Shown: positions 1 to 11,185 of the stretch, piece by piece | Numbering within the stretch: position 1 is the first letter of the stretch | Layout of the letters: every line of letters begins with the position of its first letter | Source: Dermatemys mawii | Taxonomy: Eukaryota; Chordata; Testudines; Dermatemydidae | Assembly: GCA_007922305.1 (NCBI GenBank) | Contig: ML677335.1 | Location: 35,451,545 to 35,515,544 of the forward strand | Length of the DNA: 64,000 nucleotides | Direction: 5' to 3' | Translations under genes and position numbers: made by a program | Notes under the pieces: generated by a model | The model's input: the letters and a program-made list of their open reading frames with translations, nothing else | Told to the model about the DNA's origin: nothing | The model's database searches: none

Positions 1-1301
1 TGCATTATATTAAAAAAAAATGTTATCCCTGGGATAGAGTAAGCAAGCAGTCTCAGCTAGTTATAAAAGTACAGCAATAAGAGTTTATCATTACCTGCTG
101 CAAAATGTTTTAGCTTTGACTGCACCAGCTCCGTCAAGCTATATGTGTTGACTCCAAATCACATGGCAAAACTGACAGTAATCCCACTGGGATTTGCCAT
201 CAGAGGACAAGAAAATAAATAAATTTGAGGTAAATAAGCACCAAAATGGAGCCTTTTGTTGCCATTGCTAAAAGGGGAGCATATCTTCAACCTCCTAATG
301 TGCAATTCAAGTGGTTGCAAAGAGTGTTTCTGCCTTTGCTCAAAGACAATTTCCCCAAATTGAGTCATTCATTGCAACCAGCTTGAAAAATTTCTGAGCA
401 AGTGATGCCAATTTTTAAAGCTAATAAAATAAATTCCCAGAGTGCTGACCCACACAAGGGGCATTTTAGGTAACGTATGAGATTTTGAAAAAAACTAGAA
501 TGGCCTGATTCTGCTTATACTTGCTCCAGTTCCATGCCAGTATAATTCACTTTGAGTAGAGTTATTCTTGATTTCCATTATGGGTGATAGGAGAATTAGG
601 TCACTGTGAACCAAGGACACTTTACTTCTGAATAAGAATGCAGAGGTTTAGTATACTGTAAATTCACAGCTTTAGTTGATTCATTGTAATGTTGGAGCAT
701 GCCCATGTAGACAAGTCCTTAGAATAAGAAATGAGTCCTAACCAGTATTTTCCTTTTCTATCTGCTCTTCAGTCCCACTGGTAACTACATTAAAAGAATA
801 TTTGTCTCCAATATACTCTCCAGTCCCTTTTTAACCTTAATTCTAACTCTTAAACCACAGTAGGCAAGTATATTTGGGCTATTGTGAAGTATTTCTCTCC
901 AAGAGTCTAAGAGAGGAAAGACGTACTGAGACTAAAGATTACCTGTATATTCCCACTTTCTTTGTTTGGAAACCACTCCTTGGAAGAGGATCCACTAGTA
1001 AATTCATCCTCTTCTCCTGTCCCTCAGACCTAGAAGTTAACCAGTTCCAAGGTGAGATCCACTTGATGTTTATCTACTTTCTAGAAAGTGAATTGTCTAG
1101 AGAAATAGGATAGTCTCTCACAGAGCTTTGAGACCATTTCACAGTGTAATACATATCACTATTATAAAATGTTTTCTTAATATTTGTCCTATGTTTTTTT
1201 CTTAGTTTCATCCCATTACTTTTTGGACCACTATGGAATACTCTCTAGTCTTGCAGCTTGTACCCTTCCAATAATGTAGATGTTATATACTGAACTGATT
1301 A
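1..1301. other. AT-rich DNA without a recognised gene
   Basis: Both strands carry only short, unremarkable open frames. I see no repeat family I can name. The stretch ends in the TTA that forms the left target duplication of the transposon starting at 1302. Confidence 0.5.
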
Positions 1302-1811
1302 CACTGCTCTACAGCCAAAACGCTTCTGAAATAAATGTAGTCAAACTTTACTAATTCTGGGTCACTGAGAGCGAAAATGATGCTTAAAATTGTTGATTGG
1401 CTCTAGTTTTCAAGATATGCTATTGGGTCTGTATATACCACCCTTGACATGGGAATGGTGGAGGATAAGTGAGTTATAAAGGGAAGGGATCTCAATTTAA
1501 ACCAGAAATGACTAAAATACATCTTTGACTGGATCTATGAATAAATCTATGGCTGGGTTTGGACAGTACTTGCTTTTTAGGCAAAACAATGAATGATGCA
1601 ATCTGAAGCTGGTATTGGGTCATACATGATATGAATTGCATCATGTTATTCCTAGAAGTCATGGATGATGCAATCATAACGAAGCTTACATCACTCTGCT
1701 GAACAAACTGCCCTATATCAGCTCTAGAAATCATACAGCATCGTGCTCTCTTATTTGTCAGTGTTTGATTTTGCAAAGGGACACATTTCTGTTTAGCCAA
1801 AGTGAGCAGAG

Positions 1812-2348
1812 ATGCCTCGTACTTGTGTGAACAGTGCAGATAACTTCTGCTATGTTTGTGGTGAAGTGACTTTTGCATCACAAAAGCGCAGTCTAACCAC
1901 TATGGTTAAGAAAGCCTATCACCTTTATTTTGGCTGCAAAACTGGAGATCAGGACAAGAGGTGGGCCCCACACATATGCTGCAACACTTGTGCAACAAAT
2001 CTTTGCCAGTGGTTGAACAGGAAAAGGAAATCTATGCCTTTTGCAGTGCCAATGATTTGGAGAGAGCCAACAGATCATACCAGCAATTGTTACTTCTGCA
2101 TGGTGCCTCCAGTTGGGAAAGGTGTGTCAAAGAAGAAAAAGTGAACTGTGCATTATCCAAACATTCCATCAGCTATACGCCCAATACCCCACGGAGAAGG
2201 ACTGCCGGTTCCTGATGCACCAGAATCATTCTCACTTGAGTCAGATGAGGAAGAGGAAGAGGATGAAACTTCTGGTCCTGAACCATCAATGTCACAGGAC
2301 CCACATTTTCTCCCATCCTCCTCCTCTGAACCTCATAACACAAGCTGA
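1812..2348 (+). pseudogene. N-terminal cysteine-rich domain and acidic linker of the CACTG transposon protein, broken by an in-frame TGA
   Basis: The ATG at 1812 opens 110 codons up to TGA at 2142-2144. Cysteines are paired like a zinc-binding domain: C13-x2-C16, C42, H54, C56/C57-x2-C60, C65 and C93-x2-C96. The domain ends in a basic run of lysines. The same frame resumes straight after the TGA and runs to 2348 as a proline-rich and then strongly acidic stretch (a run of Glu/Asp around 2246-2275). One protein therefore spans the TGA. I recall proteins with this layout listed as uncharacterised in many invertebrate and some vertebrate genomes. The role is inferred to be DNA binding by the transposase. 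In this copy a 4-nt loss near 2331 (relative to copy 2) throws the linker out of frame with the transposase body. Confidence 0.75.
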
Positions 2349-3501
2349 ACTGAATGACCTTGTCAGGGATTTGGATCTACCCAAGAGTAAGGCAGAGCTG
2401 TTGGGCTCCAGACTACAGCAGTGGAATCTCTTGGCAGGTGATGTTAGGGTTTCCATGTTCCGTGGCCGTCAAAAGGATCTTGTCCCATTCTTCTTCATGG
2501 AAGGTGATCTTGTAGCCTGCAACAACATCAATGGTGTGATGGCAGCCCTCAACATCGTTCACGATCCAGATGAGTGGAGACTCTTCATTGATTCATCGCA
2601 GACGAGTCTTAAAGCTGTTTTGCTCCATAATGGCAATGTTTTGCCATCAATTCCAGTTGGTCATGCAGTCCATATGAAGGAAGCCTATGACAACATGAAA
2701 CAACTTTTGAGGTGCATAAACTATGACCAACATCAGTGGCAGCTTTGTGGCGATTTGAAGGTTGTTGCTCTCTTGCTTGGTCTGCAGACTGGATACACAA
2801 AGTACTGCTGTTTTTTCTGCGAATGGGATAGTCGTGCAAGAGATTCCCACTACATCAAGAAAGATTGGCTACTCCGACAGTCATTGGAGCCTGGGAGGAA
2901 AAGTGTTCAGCATCCACCACTTGTTGAATCAAGGAAGATTTTGTTACCACCCTTACACATCAAGCTGGGTCTGATGAAGAACTTTGTCAAGGCCACTGAC
3001 AAAACACAAGCAGCTTTCAAATACCTCTGTGGAAAATTTCCAAGGTTAAGTGAAGCTAAGATAAAGGAAGGTGTCTTTGTTGGTCCTCAGATTCGTGAAC
3101 TTCTTCGATATGATGCATCTGACCATGCACTGTGTGGCAAGGAAAAGACGGCATGGAAAGCCTTCCAGTCAGTGGCAATACATTTTCTCGGAAACAACAA
3201 GGCAGACAACTACAGGTTGTTGGTGGAAAACCTCCTCAAGGCGTACAAAAGCCTTGGTTGCAACATGTCACTAAAGATACATTTTTTGCACTCTCATCTA
3301 GATTTTTTTCCACCAAACTGCAGAGCAGTGAGCGACGAGCACGGCAAGCGATTTCACCAGGACATTGCAACAATGGAGAAATGCTATCAGGGCAAATGGA
3401 GCCCATCAATGCTTGCAGACTATTGCTGGACAGTGACAAGAGATGTTCCATTTAATGAATACAAGAGACAAGCCAAGAAGCGCCGAGCAGATACTGAATA
3501 G
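2332..3501 (+). CDS. Transposase-like body of the CACTG transposon, copy 1, open frame
   Basis: About 389 codons are open from the LITQAELND segment at 2332 to the TAG at 3499-3501. The upstream extension of this frame back to 2113 is an out-of-frame reading of the linker. Candidate catalytic acidic residues lie in the motifs FIDSS (near 2586), GDLKVV (near 2749) and DEHGKRFHQD (near 3335), with CCFFCEWDS (a CxxC pair) between the second and third. This layout suggests an RNase H-like DDE fold, which is an inference. The C-terminus is basic (KRQAKKRR), as in nuclear proteins. The body itself carries no stop, which is notable beside its decayed sister copy. It is separated from its N-terminal part by a 4-nt frameshift and by the TGA at 2142, so it is probably not expressed as a full protein. 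Confidence 0.7.
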   Translation, partial: LITQAELNDLVRDLDLPKSKAELLGSRLQQWNLLAGDVRVSMFRGRQKDLVPFFFMEGDLVACNNINGVMAALNIVHDPDEWRLFIDSSQTSLKAVLLHNGNVLPSIPVGHAVHMKEAYDNMKQLLRCINYDQHQWQLCGDLKVVALLLGLQTGYTKYCCFFCEWDSRARDSHYIKKDWLLRQSLEPGRKSVQHPPLVESRKILLPPLHIKLGLMKNFVKATDKTQAAFKYLCGKFPRLSEAKIKEGVFVGPQIRELLRYDASDHALCGKEKTAWKAFQSVAIHFLGNNKADNYRLLVENLLKAYKSLGCNMSLKIHFLHSHLDFFPPNCRAVSDEHGKRFHQDIATMEKCYQGKWSPSMLADYCWTVTRDVPFNEYKRQAKKRRADTE

Positions 3502-3850
3502 GACTAAACTATGTACATAATAGTTTTTTGCCTTTTGTTTCATACTACATTTTATTTATATAACCCTTTTGCTGATTTTTAAAGTGTTACATAAACAGGA
3601 CAGGTGAAATATTATCATGTAAAGCAACCATAAACACATGAAAAGACCTAGGTTTACAATTTATGATTAAAACTCTACTATCTACGCAATATACATAGAC
3701 ATAAAATGTAAAAACTTAAATATCTTAGAAACAGTAGCCAATCAGTTGTTTTAATTGTCATATTTGAATTCAGCACATCAAAATACATCATAAATATCAC
3801 ATTTTATCTCTGAAGCAGACGACTTCTAAAAAATTGTAGACCAGTGTTAT

Positions 3851-3960
3851 CAATGTGTAGAGCACCTAGAACAGAATGGTCCGACTTGATTGCAGCCTTT
3901 AGGCACTCCCACAATATATGTTAAACAACTATACCAGAAGGGATAGTAATAAAGACTATA
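3851..3960 (-). repeat. Fragment of an old interspersed repeat, minus orientation
   Basis: The segment with gagcacctagaa, then gcagcctttaggcactccca and caatatatgtta, reads like a decayed piece of the widespread amniote repeat whose better copy lies at 41085-41375, in the opposite orientation. The family is recalled and was not searched. Confidence 0.45.
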
Positions 3961-5175
3961 CAAGCACTCGAGTGTTTCTGTATCTGGACAGAGCTTTATT
4001 CCACAAGTTTGAAACAATCACTTCCAAAGCTCAATTTCTAGAGCTCACTTTTCTGTCCCAGAATTTACTTGACCCTCTTTTAGGCTAAATTCTCTCACTG
4101 TACAACAATTTTCCCCAGCTCATGGAACCAATTCTGCTATCCTGCTGCAGGGCCCAGTCATCTCCTTACATTCACTGTCACCTTCATCCAACTCCCTCTC
4201 ATACGTTCCAGAATGCAGTTACTCATCTCTCGGAAGGGAGCCCTGGTGAGCAGTTCCCATAATAGTCTAAAATTATGTTTTCTGTAAAAATGTGTCAATT
4301 TCAGTTAAATTTCATTTCTGTTCATTTCTGGGGGAAAATATGAAAGCATCTGACAAGATCAAAGCATTCCATTGAAATGAAACACTTTATTCCAAAAAGT
4401 CAAAGTGATTTTGTTTTGATTTTTTTTATTTGATCATTTTTAAATGTTGAAACTGAAATTAATTTTAATTTTACCATAGTGTTTTATGCCCAAAACAATG
4501 TTTTGTTTTTAAATATTTTGTTTCACAAGAAATTGCAAAATTCTGTTTATTTTACTGTGAATTAGAATGAAATGACAAATTTGTGAAATTTTCCTTGAAA
4601 TGAAAATGCTGGCTCCTGTATAGCTCTAGCTCATGACTTGGACAAGGCTACATGGTGATTAAGTGCACAACTGAGAAGAGTTTTTCCTATTGCTCGGAAT
4701 TTACTCTAACCTATAGCTATAACTATTTACTCCTATTAAGTTTAATGGTACAATAAATCTCAGCGAAAACTGGTAAATTATTACTATAATGTCCCAGTAG
4801 GAAAAAGGACAAAGGTCCACTTGATTAAGTTGTCATGCAATTTCTCTAACTCAGACTAGATGATAATATCTAAAACATGATAGCTAAAAAGAGGAATGAA
4901 TTTATAGAACAAATTATTAGGAAACTCAATTGATGACTTCAATTATAAATCAATCAATACAAATGGTAATAAAGTAGTGAATAAAAATAACCAGTAGGGT
5001 AATTGTAGCAGTGACTGTTTCAGATTCAATATGAATTTCAGTCAATCTTTTCAAGGAGAGAGAATAGCTTAATATGCATTAGACTGATGTGGAATCAGTT
5101 TGCAATGAATGTGTCAATTCATTCACACTCTGCTCTGCATATGGACCGTACTCCCATTGAAGTCAGTCGACTGGT
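3961..5175. other. AT-rich DNA, no gene seen
   Basis: There is no coding frame worth reporting. The part at about 4280-4610 is rich in GAAATTTC/TGAAAATG-type words on both strands and looks like a very old inverted-repeat MITE. I cannot fix its ends. Confidence 0.35.
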
Positions 5176-5179
5176 GTAC

Positions 5180-5258
5180 TTTGGGCCAGATCCTCAGCTG
5201 GTATAAATTAGTGTACCTTCATTGACTTCCAGCAATTTACACCAGTGGAAAACTGGCC
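5180..5258. repeat. Palindromic MITE relic (ggccagatcctcagctggt type)
   Basis: The left arm, gggccagatcctcagctggt, is mirrored imperfectly by ttacaccagtggaaaactgg on the right, around a central attgactt. I recall this short family as abundant in turtle DNA. A related piece lies near 26430-26510. Confidence 0.5.
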
Positions 5259-5395
5259 TTTTGTCTCCAACTGGGTCATTCAACCCATCAGTGCATGGGC
5301 CATATGCTTAAGCTTCTTTTCCCACTTCATTCACAAATTGTGTGTTTCTCTCCTGCAGATTATCCTTAACTGGGAAGGACAGAACAAAGAGATAG

Positions 5396-5455
5396 TGGGC
5401 CAAATTCATCCCTGGTGCATCTCCATTGAAGTCATTGAAATACAGCCCCATTCTG
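5396..5455. repeat. Second palindromic MITE relic (gggccaaattcatccctgg type)
   Basis: Starts gggccaaattcatccctggt and contains ctccattgaagtcattgaa, the centre of a sister family to the element at 5180. The right arm is decayed. Confidence 0.45.
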
Positions 5456-6173
5456 TTGAAGAAAAGCTTTAAAAGATAAAAGAAAGTACTCTTTAAAGTT
5501 TTATTGTTAAACTTCGATCCATTCTCATTATATTTTGCCTTTCTATTTGGCTGCCTGTAGTATCATTCCTCACTCAAGCAAGGCCAAACAATTTCAGAGT
5601 TCTTCTCCCCCTCATCATCCCCATCAGTGTGTTTACACTTCTTGTCGATTGTCTAAAAATCTAATTTAAATAGCTTTTTCCTTAACATCAATTATCAGGA
5701 CATTTAACATGAGATTTTTTATGAATTTACTAACATTCTGACCACCTCTACCTTCAGGTCTCAAATCCAAATATTGCAGCAATGCTGCTGATTTTTATGT
5801 ATTTATATAGACTCTGAACAATGCCAGGTTGTGTGCTTTTCAGACAATTACAGAGACAAGGCCCCTTAACCCAATGGGATTACAATCTAAACAGCGTAAA
5901 GCTTGTCATCAGTTTTAGTAACATGTTATATTTCCTTTGCCTTTGGAAAACTATTTGTATCAATAATAAAGACTTGTGATTTCAGAAAGGAAAGCAGAAG
6001 CAGTAATAGGAGAAATATTGCACAGTATCATGTATGGTTACTAAAAACAGAAGAATGTTCTTTAGAGTTTTCCATAAGACAACAGTAAAGCTTTTAAAAT
6101 TCTCTAGTTTCTTATTAGAGTTTTATTTTCAGTTCTTCAAAGACAAGCACTATATAATAAATAAAAATACATG
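5456..6173. other. No gene; includes an old repeat fragment at about 5795-5905
   Basis: The part from 5795 to 5905 (tttatatagactctgaacaatgc, then acaaggccccttaacccaa and gattacaatctaaac) resembles the same recalled amniote repeat family as 41085-41375, in plus orientation. The rest is unrecognised AT-rich sequence. Confidence 0.4.
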
Positions 6174-6302
6174 TAGAGTGACCAGACAGCAAGCATGAAA
6201 AATCAGGACATGGGGTAATAGAAGCCTATAAAAGAAAAAGACCCCTTCCAAAAAAGAAAAAAGGGGATTATCCCTATAAAAATTGGTACAACTGGTCACC
6301 TA
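6174..6302 (+). mobile_element. Short TIR MITE of the GTGACCAG family, copy 1
   Basis: The left end is tagagtgaccagacag and the right end is actggtcaccta, imperfect inverted repeats that share GTGACCAG. TA lies at both ends. The body (aaaatcaggaca, aagcctataaaagaaaaaga, attatccctataaaaattgg) is shared in reverse orientation by 44206-44339. This non-autonomous DNA element has no coding capacity. Confidence 0.75.
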
Positions 6303-7095
6303 AATACATAAATAAATAAGCGATTGCAAATGCATGCAAGATTCACCAACTGCTATTTAAACATTGGTTTTTCCTCAAGATGACTGAACTTTTGTAAGAC
6401 AAGAAATCAGAGCTGCATTTCTTAAAAATTATGTATAAAATAGATAAAAATCTCCAAGAGGAACCACTAAGGTCACTTTAGCTAAGTAAGCAGAAAAATC
6501 CCAGTAGCTGATCAATAAAAGAATAAGTCCAAGTAAAGGGTTGCACATATTATATATGAAAAAAATATAGTGGGTTACTTTACCTTGGAGTGTGAAGCTG
6601 AACATATTTCTTAAAAACAATTGCAATTAGCATCACTGAGCCAGGCACAGGGCAGTAATTGTAACTCTCACCACGAGTAGTTTAGAAGATACTGTAAATT
6701 TCATGCACATTGTGTATTTTACTGTACTTGCTCTTTTTACTGCATAACCAAGGAGGAAGGATTCACCTCATTTTTCCCCACTGTCTGCACAAAGCTCTTG
6801 GTAGTAGATCTCATGCTAATGATGGTTAATTTCAGGGCCAGGTATTCAGTCTAATTATTTATCAGTACAGATGGCCTCCAAGGTCCTGGGGAACAATAAC
6901 TACTGTGAGGTTTACTGCACGTGGGCCAGCTCAGGGAGGTGTGGAGAATAAGTTGCTTTATGTGGATAGAAGTGGGTTATCCCCTATAGATAGGTTTGTT
7001 TATTTCAGGACCCTACTTTCAGAAAACTGCGGGGAGCCAACAGAAGTCTCCCAAGATTCACTCAGCATAACCCATCAATCAGAGCTTATATAAAA
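6303..7095. other. No recognised feature
   Basis: AT-rich sequence with only short open frames. I see no repeat family I can name. Confidence 0.35.
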
Positions 7096-7800
7096 TGTTT
7101 TAGTTGTGGTTTCTGTAATCAACGGATCTTTATTAACTAGGGGAAATTGGAATGGAATGAACAAAAGGAATGGGAGGAAGAATTAATAATACTGAACAGA
7201 TTCACTATGCACTCTTTCACACAGGAAATACGGGGATTACAGAGGGATGAGTGATAACTGCTCCCTATACCCTGTCCAGAAGCTGCTGCTGAGGCCAGGA
7301 CTCGATAGACACCAAAGACTCCCCAGAGCACCAGGATGGAGATGAATCCAGTGAGAGGCATGGCTAGCTTCCCACCCTAACCCCTTTGTGACGTCCTGTC
7401 TGCGGGTGAGAGCCTAATTACTTGAGGTAATACCCCATGAATGTGTGTATGTTTCCCTTAAAATAGCAAACCAAACCCCAACAATAAACCAGATCTTCTC
7501 CCTTTAAAGATCATCTGTTATCTTGGCGGATAACAGGTGTCTGTCTGCTTCCCTTCCTTCCAAGATCTGAAGCAAGAAGCAGCCTCCTCTCAGCCACTCT
7601 CCCCCTCCCCCCCGGCCCCCAATGCATAGCAACGGGCCACTAGATTTCCCGCCTTTTCTTTCCTGAAGGGAACAAAAAGGCTGTCCAACATGGCAAATCA
7701 CTTGTCCTTTTACAAACCCAAAATGGCAGACAATAACAAACCCCTATAAACACCATTACCAAGTATCCGGTTACAATCTGAATAGGGTGGAACACACACT
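7096..7800. repeat. GC-richer segment, possibly a decayed LTR in minus orientation
   Basis: Composition rises compared with its neighbours. There is a tttatt near 7129 (a reversed polyadenylation-like word), and C/T- and G-rich runs at 7590-7625. No TG...CA ends or target duplication could be fixed, so this is only a suspicion. The open frames here do not resemble a known protein. Confidence 0.25.
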
Positions 7801-7865
7801 ATGGGCAATCATATGGTCTCCGCCTCTATCTTGGCTCATTCCATTGCAGATATTGCATTTCTTCC

Positions 7866-7924
7866 AATTGAGATTTCCTGCTAAAGAAATCCAATTGAGA
7901 TTTCTTTAGCAGGAAATCTCAATT
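7866..7924. repeat. Perfect 25-bp inverted repeat with a 9-bp spacer
   Basis: Arm 7866-7890 is the exact reverse complement of arm 7900-7924. The 9-bp spacer, ccaattgag, repeats the start of the left arm. A match this perfect in otherwise old DNA points to a recent local event, such as template switching. No TIR element is visible around it. Confidence 0.9.
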
Positions 7925-8957
7925 CGCTATACTACCAACACACTCAAATTCTGACATATCTCTTTCTCCTCCATCCTACCTACTGCCCCTCAACTATCAT
8001 GTAAATGGAGTTTGGAATGGAAGTCGCATTGACTTTGGGGCCTTTGAGTTAGTGGATGAAAAGGGGGAGCAATTGAGGGGTTGGCAGGAGACTAGATTTA
8101 TCTGATCCAGCCCTGCCATTTTCCTTATCAGAAAGGAAACTTTTGAGAACTAGAACTGTGTCAAATCATTTTGGGACCAGAAGTGATTTGGGATGATCAT
8201 AGCAGTGTCTATGGTTAACCAAAACCAACAGCCAGCTGCATGAACTTTCATTCATTTGTAGACAAGTTAATTTGCATTTCCCTTTACTCCATCACCTGGT
8301 ACCTCCTAGGTTTTTTTGTTTTATTGGATTTAGTATTTATTCCATTTCAGTGATTTTTATAAATAACTAGTTTTATAAATAATAATTATGCCTTTCCCAT
8401 AATTTTGGCGTGTCTTTTCCCAATTTCTTGGGCATCACCCAAATACTCTTCACATCAACAAACTTGTATCTAAGTTAAAAACAAGTTTTGATCTGAATAA
8501 GCTGTTCCCAAACTGTTTCTGACTACAGCCATCTGAATTCCATATCAAGTTTCAAAACTACTTCCAAAACTACTTCCATTGTCTCAAAATCTATTGGGAA
8601 ATTACTAAGATCCATCCTCCCTGAAATATTTTTGAATACATCAATACCCCTCCTAAATCAGTACTACTGAATAGAACCTTTTGAAAGCTCCTATCTCTTT
8701 ATCATTTTCCACAACTTCCTCTTGCTTGGCAATTTTTGGGTCATGCTATCTCTTTATTGACTGCTCAGCTTTTGAAATAGCTAAAGAAATACCTCAGAGA
8801 GTAACCATAAAGTCTTGCTATGTCTGTCTGATTCATCTAGCTAAGCCTAATTATTTTCTCTTTCCTTTATGCTTTGTATGTATGCCTCCCCCAAACTCCT
8901 GCTGTTTTTCTTTTGTGTAATTTATAGATGGGATTCTTCTATTTAACATATACTCAC

Positions 8958-8991
<34 letters not shown>

Positions 8992-9871
8992 TTGTAAGAG
9001 TATATAGCCTAACTGGTTTCCTCTTGGATATTTCATTTTATAGTTTATGTTATTTAATACTGTTGTACTGAACACTATTTAAAACTCTCCCATTTGTACT
9101 AGGCTTCCTTCATAGCCAATATTAATTCCTTCATTGTTGGTTCCATTGATTGAGAAATCAGTCCTGGGATTAAAAAGCCATTGACACTGCATGGAAAAGC
9201 CTTTAGAGACAATTTGGCAGAGATAATTTATTTTCAGAAAAGATGGAGGAAGAGGTCTTTCTTTTTCTCTCGGTTTTGAACACATTGGGATGAAAAGAGG
9301 ATAATTGTTGCTTATACATTTATCTTCTTCTGCTATTTAATCCTCCTTTGAATGTGATAATTCTCTGTTAAGGACACCATAATCACCTCTGCTAGCTATG
9401 GGGATGTTACACAAATGATTCAAGTGTGAAAGGAGGGTACAAAGTATATGGGAGGGATGTGTAAAACAGACTTTTGTCAAATCTTCTCAGTAATTAGGAG
9501 TTCTTAGATTATGTGAAAAAAAAGTGGATGACAGAAGCAGCCCAGTGTGAGCAATATTTCTTCCTTGGGTATTTAAGATATTATTAACCTATCCTTAGCC
9601 ACTAATTTCTCAGCATGAGAGCACAGTTAAAAGAAGATTCACAATCCACATGGTTACTACACATCATGAGACAGAAAAATATTCTCAGCTAATGCTGTGA
9701 AACAGGAATGTAAATAGGAATAAGCAGACATGGTTTGTCTAGTTTCAAATGCAGTTAAGCCTGGTGACTTTGAAGTTGTGTTCACAAGCTCTTCTGGGCT
9801 CACCTGTCACTTAAGCTTGGTGTACTACCTAGTTGCAAACACACGTTTAGCAAACTTCAAGCGTTTTCATG
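7925..9871. other. No gene; contains a 28-A run at 8961-8988
   Basis: AT-rich sequence with only short frames. The uninterrupted A run at 8961-8988 could be the tail of a retroposed sequence, but nothing I recognise precedes it. The left target duplication of the solo LTR ends this stretch at 9872-9876. Confidence 0.4.
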
Positions 9872-9876
9872 AGGGT

Positions 9877-10664
9877 TGTCATAAGTGTGAAGTAACCTAG
9901 AATTAGTGTTTACCTGTAAGGGGTTAAGCTAAAGGTAACCTGAGAGGTGGACAACTGACCAATGAGAAATTCCTCAGGAGACAAAGGATTTTAAGTTTCA
10001 GTTTCTCTCTGGGTCTCTCTCGGTTCACCTCGGCTATGGGATGGACACAGCTATGTCTTTCACTATAACTATAAGATTCTATCAAGTACTGCAGTTAGTA
10101 AGTTTACCTTTTTTTTTATCACTTGGAGGGTTCTCAGTGGTGAGTGTTGGCTGGATGCTTCTTGATATTGTAAGCTTCAGCAAAGATATCAACTGTGGGA
10201 GAAAATTGCCTCGGGGGAGAGGTTTGGTTTCTGAATCCTTTTGTTGATTATGGTAGATGCTGTTCTATTGATGGTTATAAGGGATTTATTCCTTTCTTTT
10301 TTCTTTTATTAAAATCTTTCTTTTAAGAAGCTGACTGCTTGTTTTTCATTGTGTAAGATCCTGGTTTTGTATCGGGCACGTCTCACAGGATCAGGCGAGG
10401 TTTGTTTGTTTTTTTTTCTCTCAAGCTTCCCAGGGAAGGAAGAAGTTTGGGGGGTTAGTGGAAAGGGAAAGAAGGGTCCCCAAACTACCCTAGACCTAGT
10501 TTGGGTGGTGGCAGCGTACCAGGTCCAGATACAAAAGAATTTGTGTTCTGGGGAAAAACATTTTAACCCAAGCTGGTAAAATAAGCTTGTGGGGGTTATT
10601 TCTTTTTTCATGCGGGTCCCCACATCTGTACCCTAGAGTTCAGAGTGGGGAGGCAATCCTGACA
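9877..10664 (+). mobile_element. Solo LTR of an endogenous retrovirus (788 bp)
   Basis: The segment starts TGTCATAAGTG and ends AATCCTGACA, so the termini are the short inverted repeat TGTCA/TGACA typical of LTRs. It is flanked by a perfect 5-bp duplication AGGGT (9872-9876 and 10665-10669), the size left by many retroviral integrases. Inside are ttaccTGTAAGGGGTTAAG, a T-rich tract with ttttattaaaatc near 10300, and the block ccccacatctgtaccctaga near its 3' end. I recall these blocks from an LTR family common in turtles. No internal retroviral sequence is present, so the provirus was removed by LTR-LTR recombination. The open frames inside are not genes. Confidence 0.85.
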
Positions 10665-10669
10665 AGGGT

Positions 10670-11185
10670 TAATAAACTGAAAGCAAGAGGGTTTCTCAGA
10701 GCCTGAATTCTCACATGAAATTAAAGGGGAGTTGTGCACTCAGAGCGTCCAGCAAATTCTTTAAAATGTTAAAGCTTTCATTCAGCCCAGCTTCCTAACT
10801 AAAATAGGACAGGACAGTTAGAGCTCAAATAATTTAGAAAAAGGATTCTTCCAGTCTAATGGTCCTGGGTCTCCTAGGGGAGGTCTAGCTGCTGGGACAG
10901 ATTCAGACAAGCTACCTAGCTAACTCCCAGAACACTTTGCTTTATAGGTCCTTTGGCAGTCATTAGTTCACATCTGTACCCAGTTATATTTCCCTCATGA
11001 CTCAGCTCCCCACAGCAATTGAAGGAGAAACCGCTGTGTATCTGCTGAAGGAGATCTTCCTGTTCCATACTAAACAGTGTTTATAGCCCATCACTGGGGA
11101 GAATATTTTCTTTGCATTTTCTGTTTTGTGTTAGAAAAAAAAATTATTATTTTTGATTTCACAGTGCTATTTGTGTGTATATAGC
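10670..11185. other. No recognised feature
   Basis: A plain stretch between the solo LTR and a CR1 tail. It has no convincing open frame or repeat. Confidence 0.35.

Larger units (their letters stand above)
1302..3846 (+). mobile_element. CACTG-ended DNA transposon, copy 1 (2545 bp)
   Basis: The left end reads CACTGCTCTACA and the reverse complement of the right end reads CACTGGTCTACA, so the terminal repeats match at 11 of 12 positions. TTA lies directly outside both ends (1299-1301 and 3847-3849), which fits a 3-bp target duplication. A second, near-identical copy lies inverted at 27898-30426, and the two copies lose similarity exactly at these ends. Inside is a gene with a cysteine-rich start, an acidic middle and a transposase-like body. 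CACTA/CMC-type elements have CACTA or CACTG ends with 2-3 bp duplications, so that group is the best guess from the ends alone. The protein was not placed in a named superfamily. Confidence 0.85.

Noticed and set aside
1492..1881. 129-codon minus-strand frame, repeated at 29847-30236
   Set aside because: Present in both copies only because the transposon is duplicated. It covers the 5' untranslated part and the antisense of the cysteine-rich domain, and has no domain of its own.
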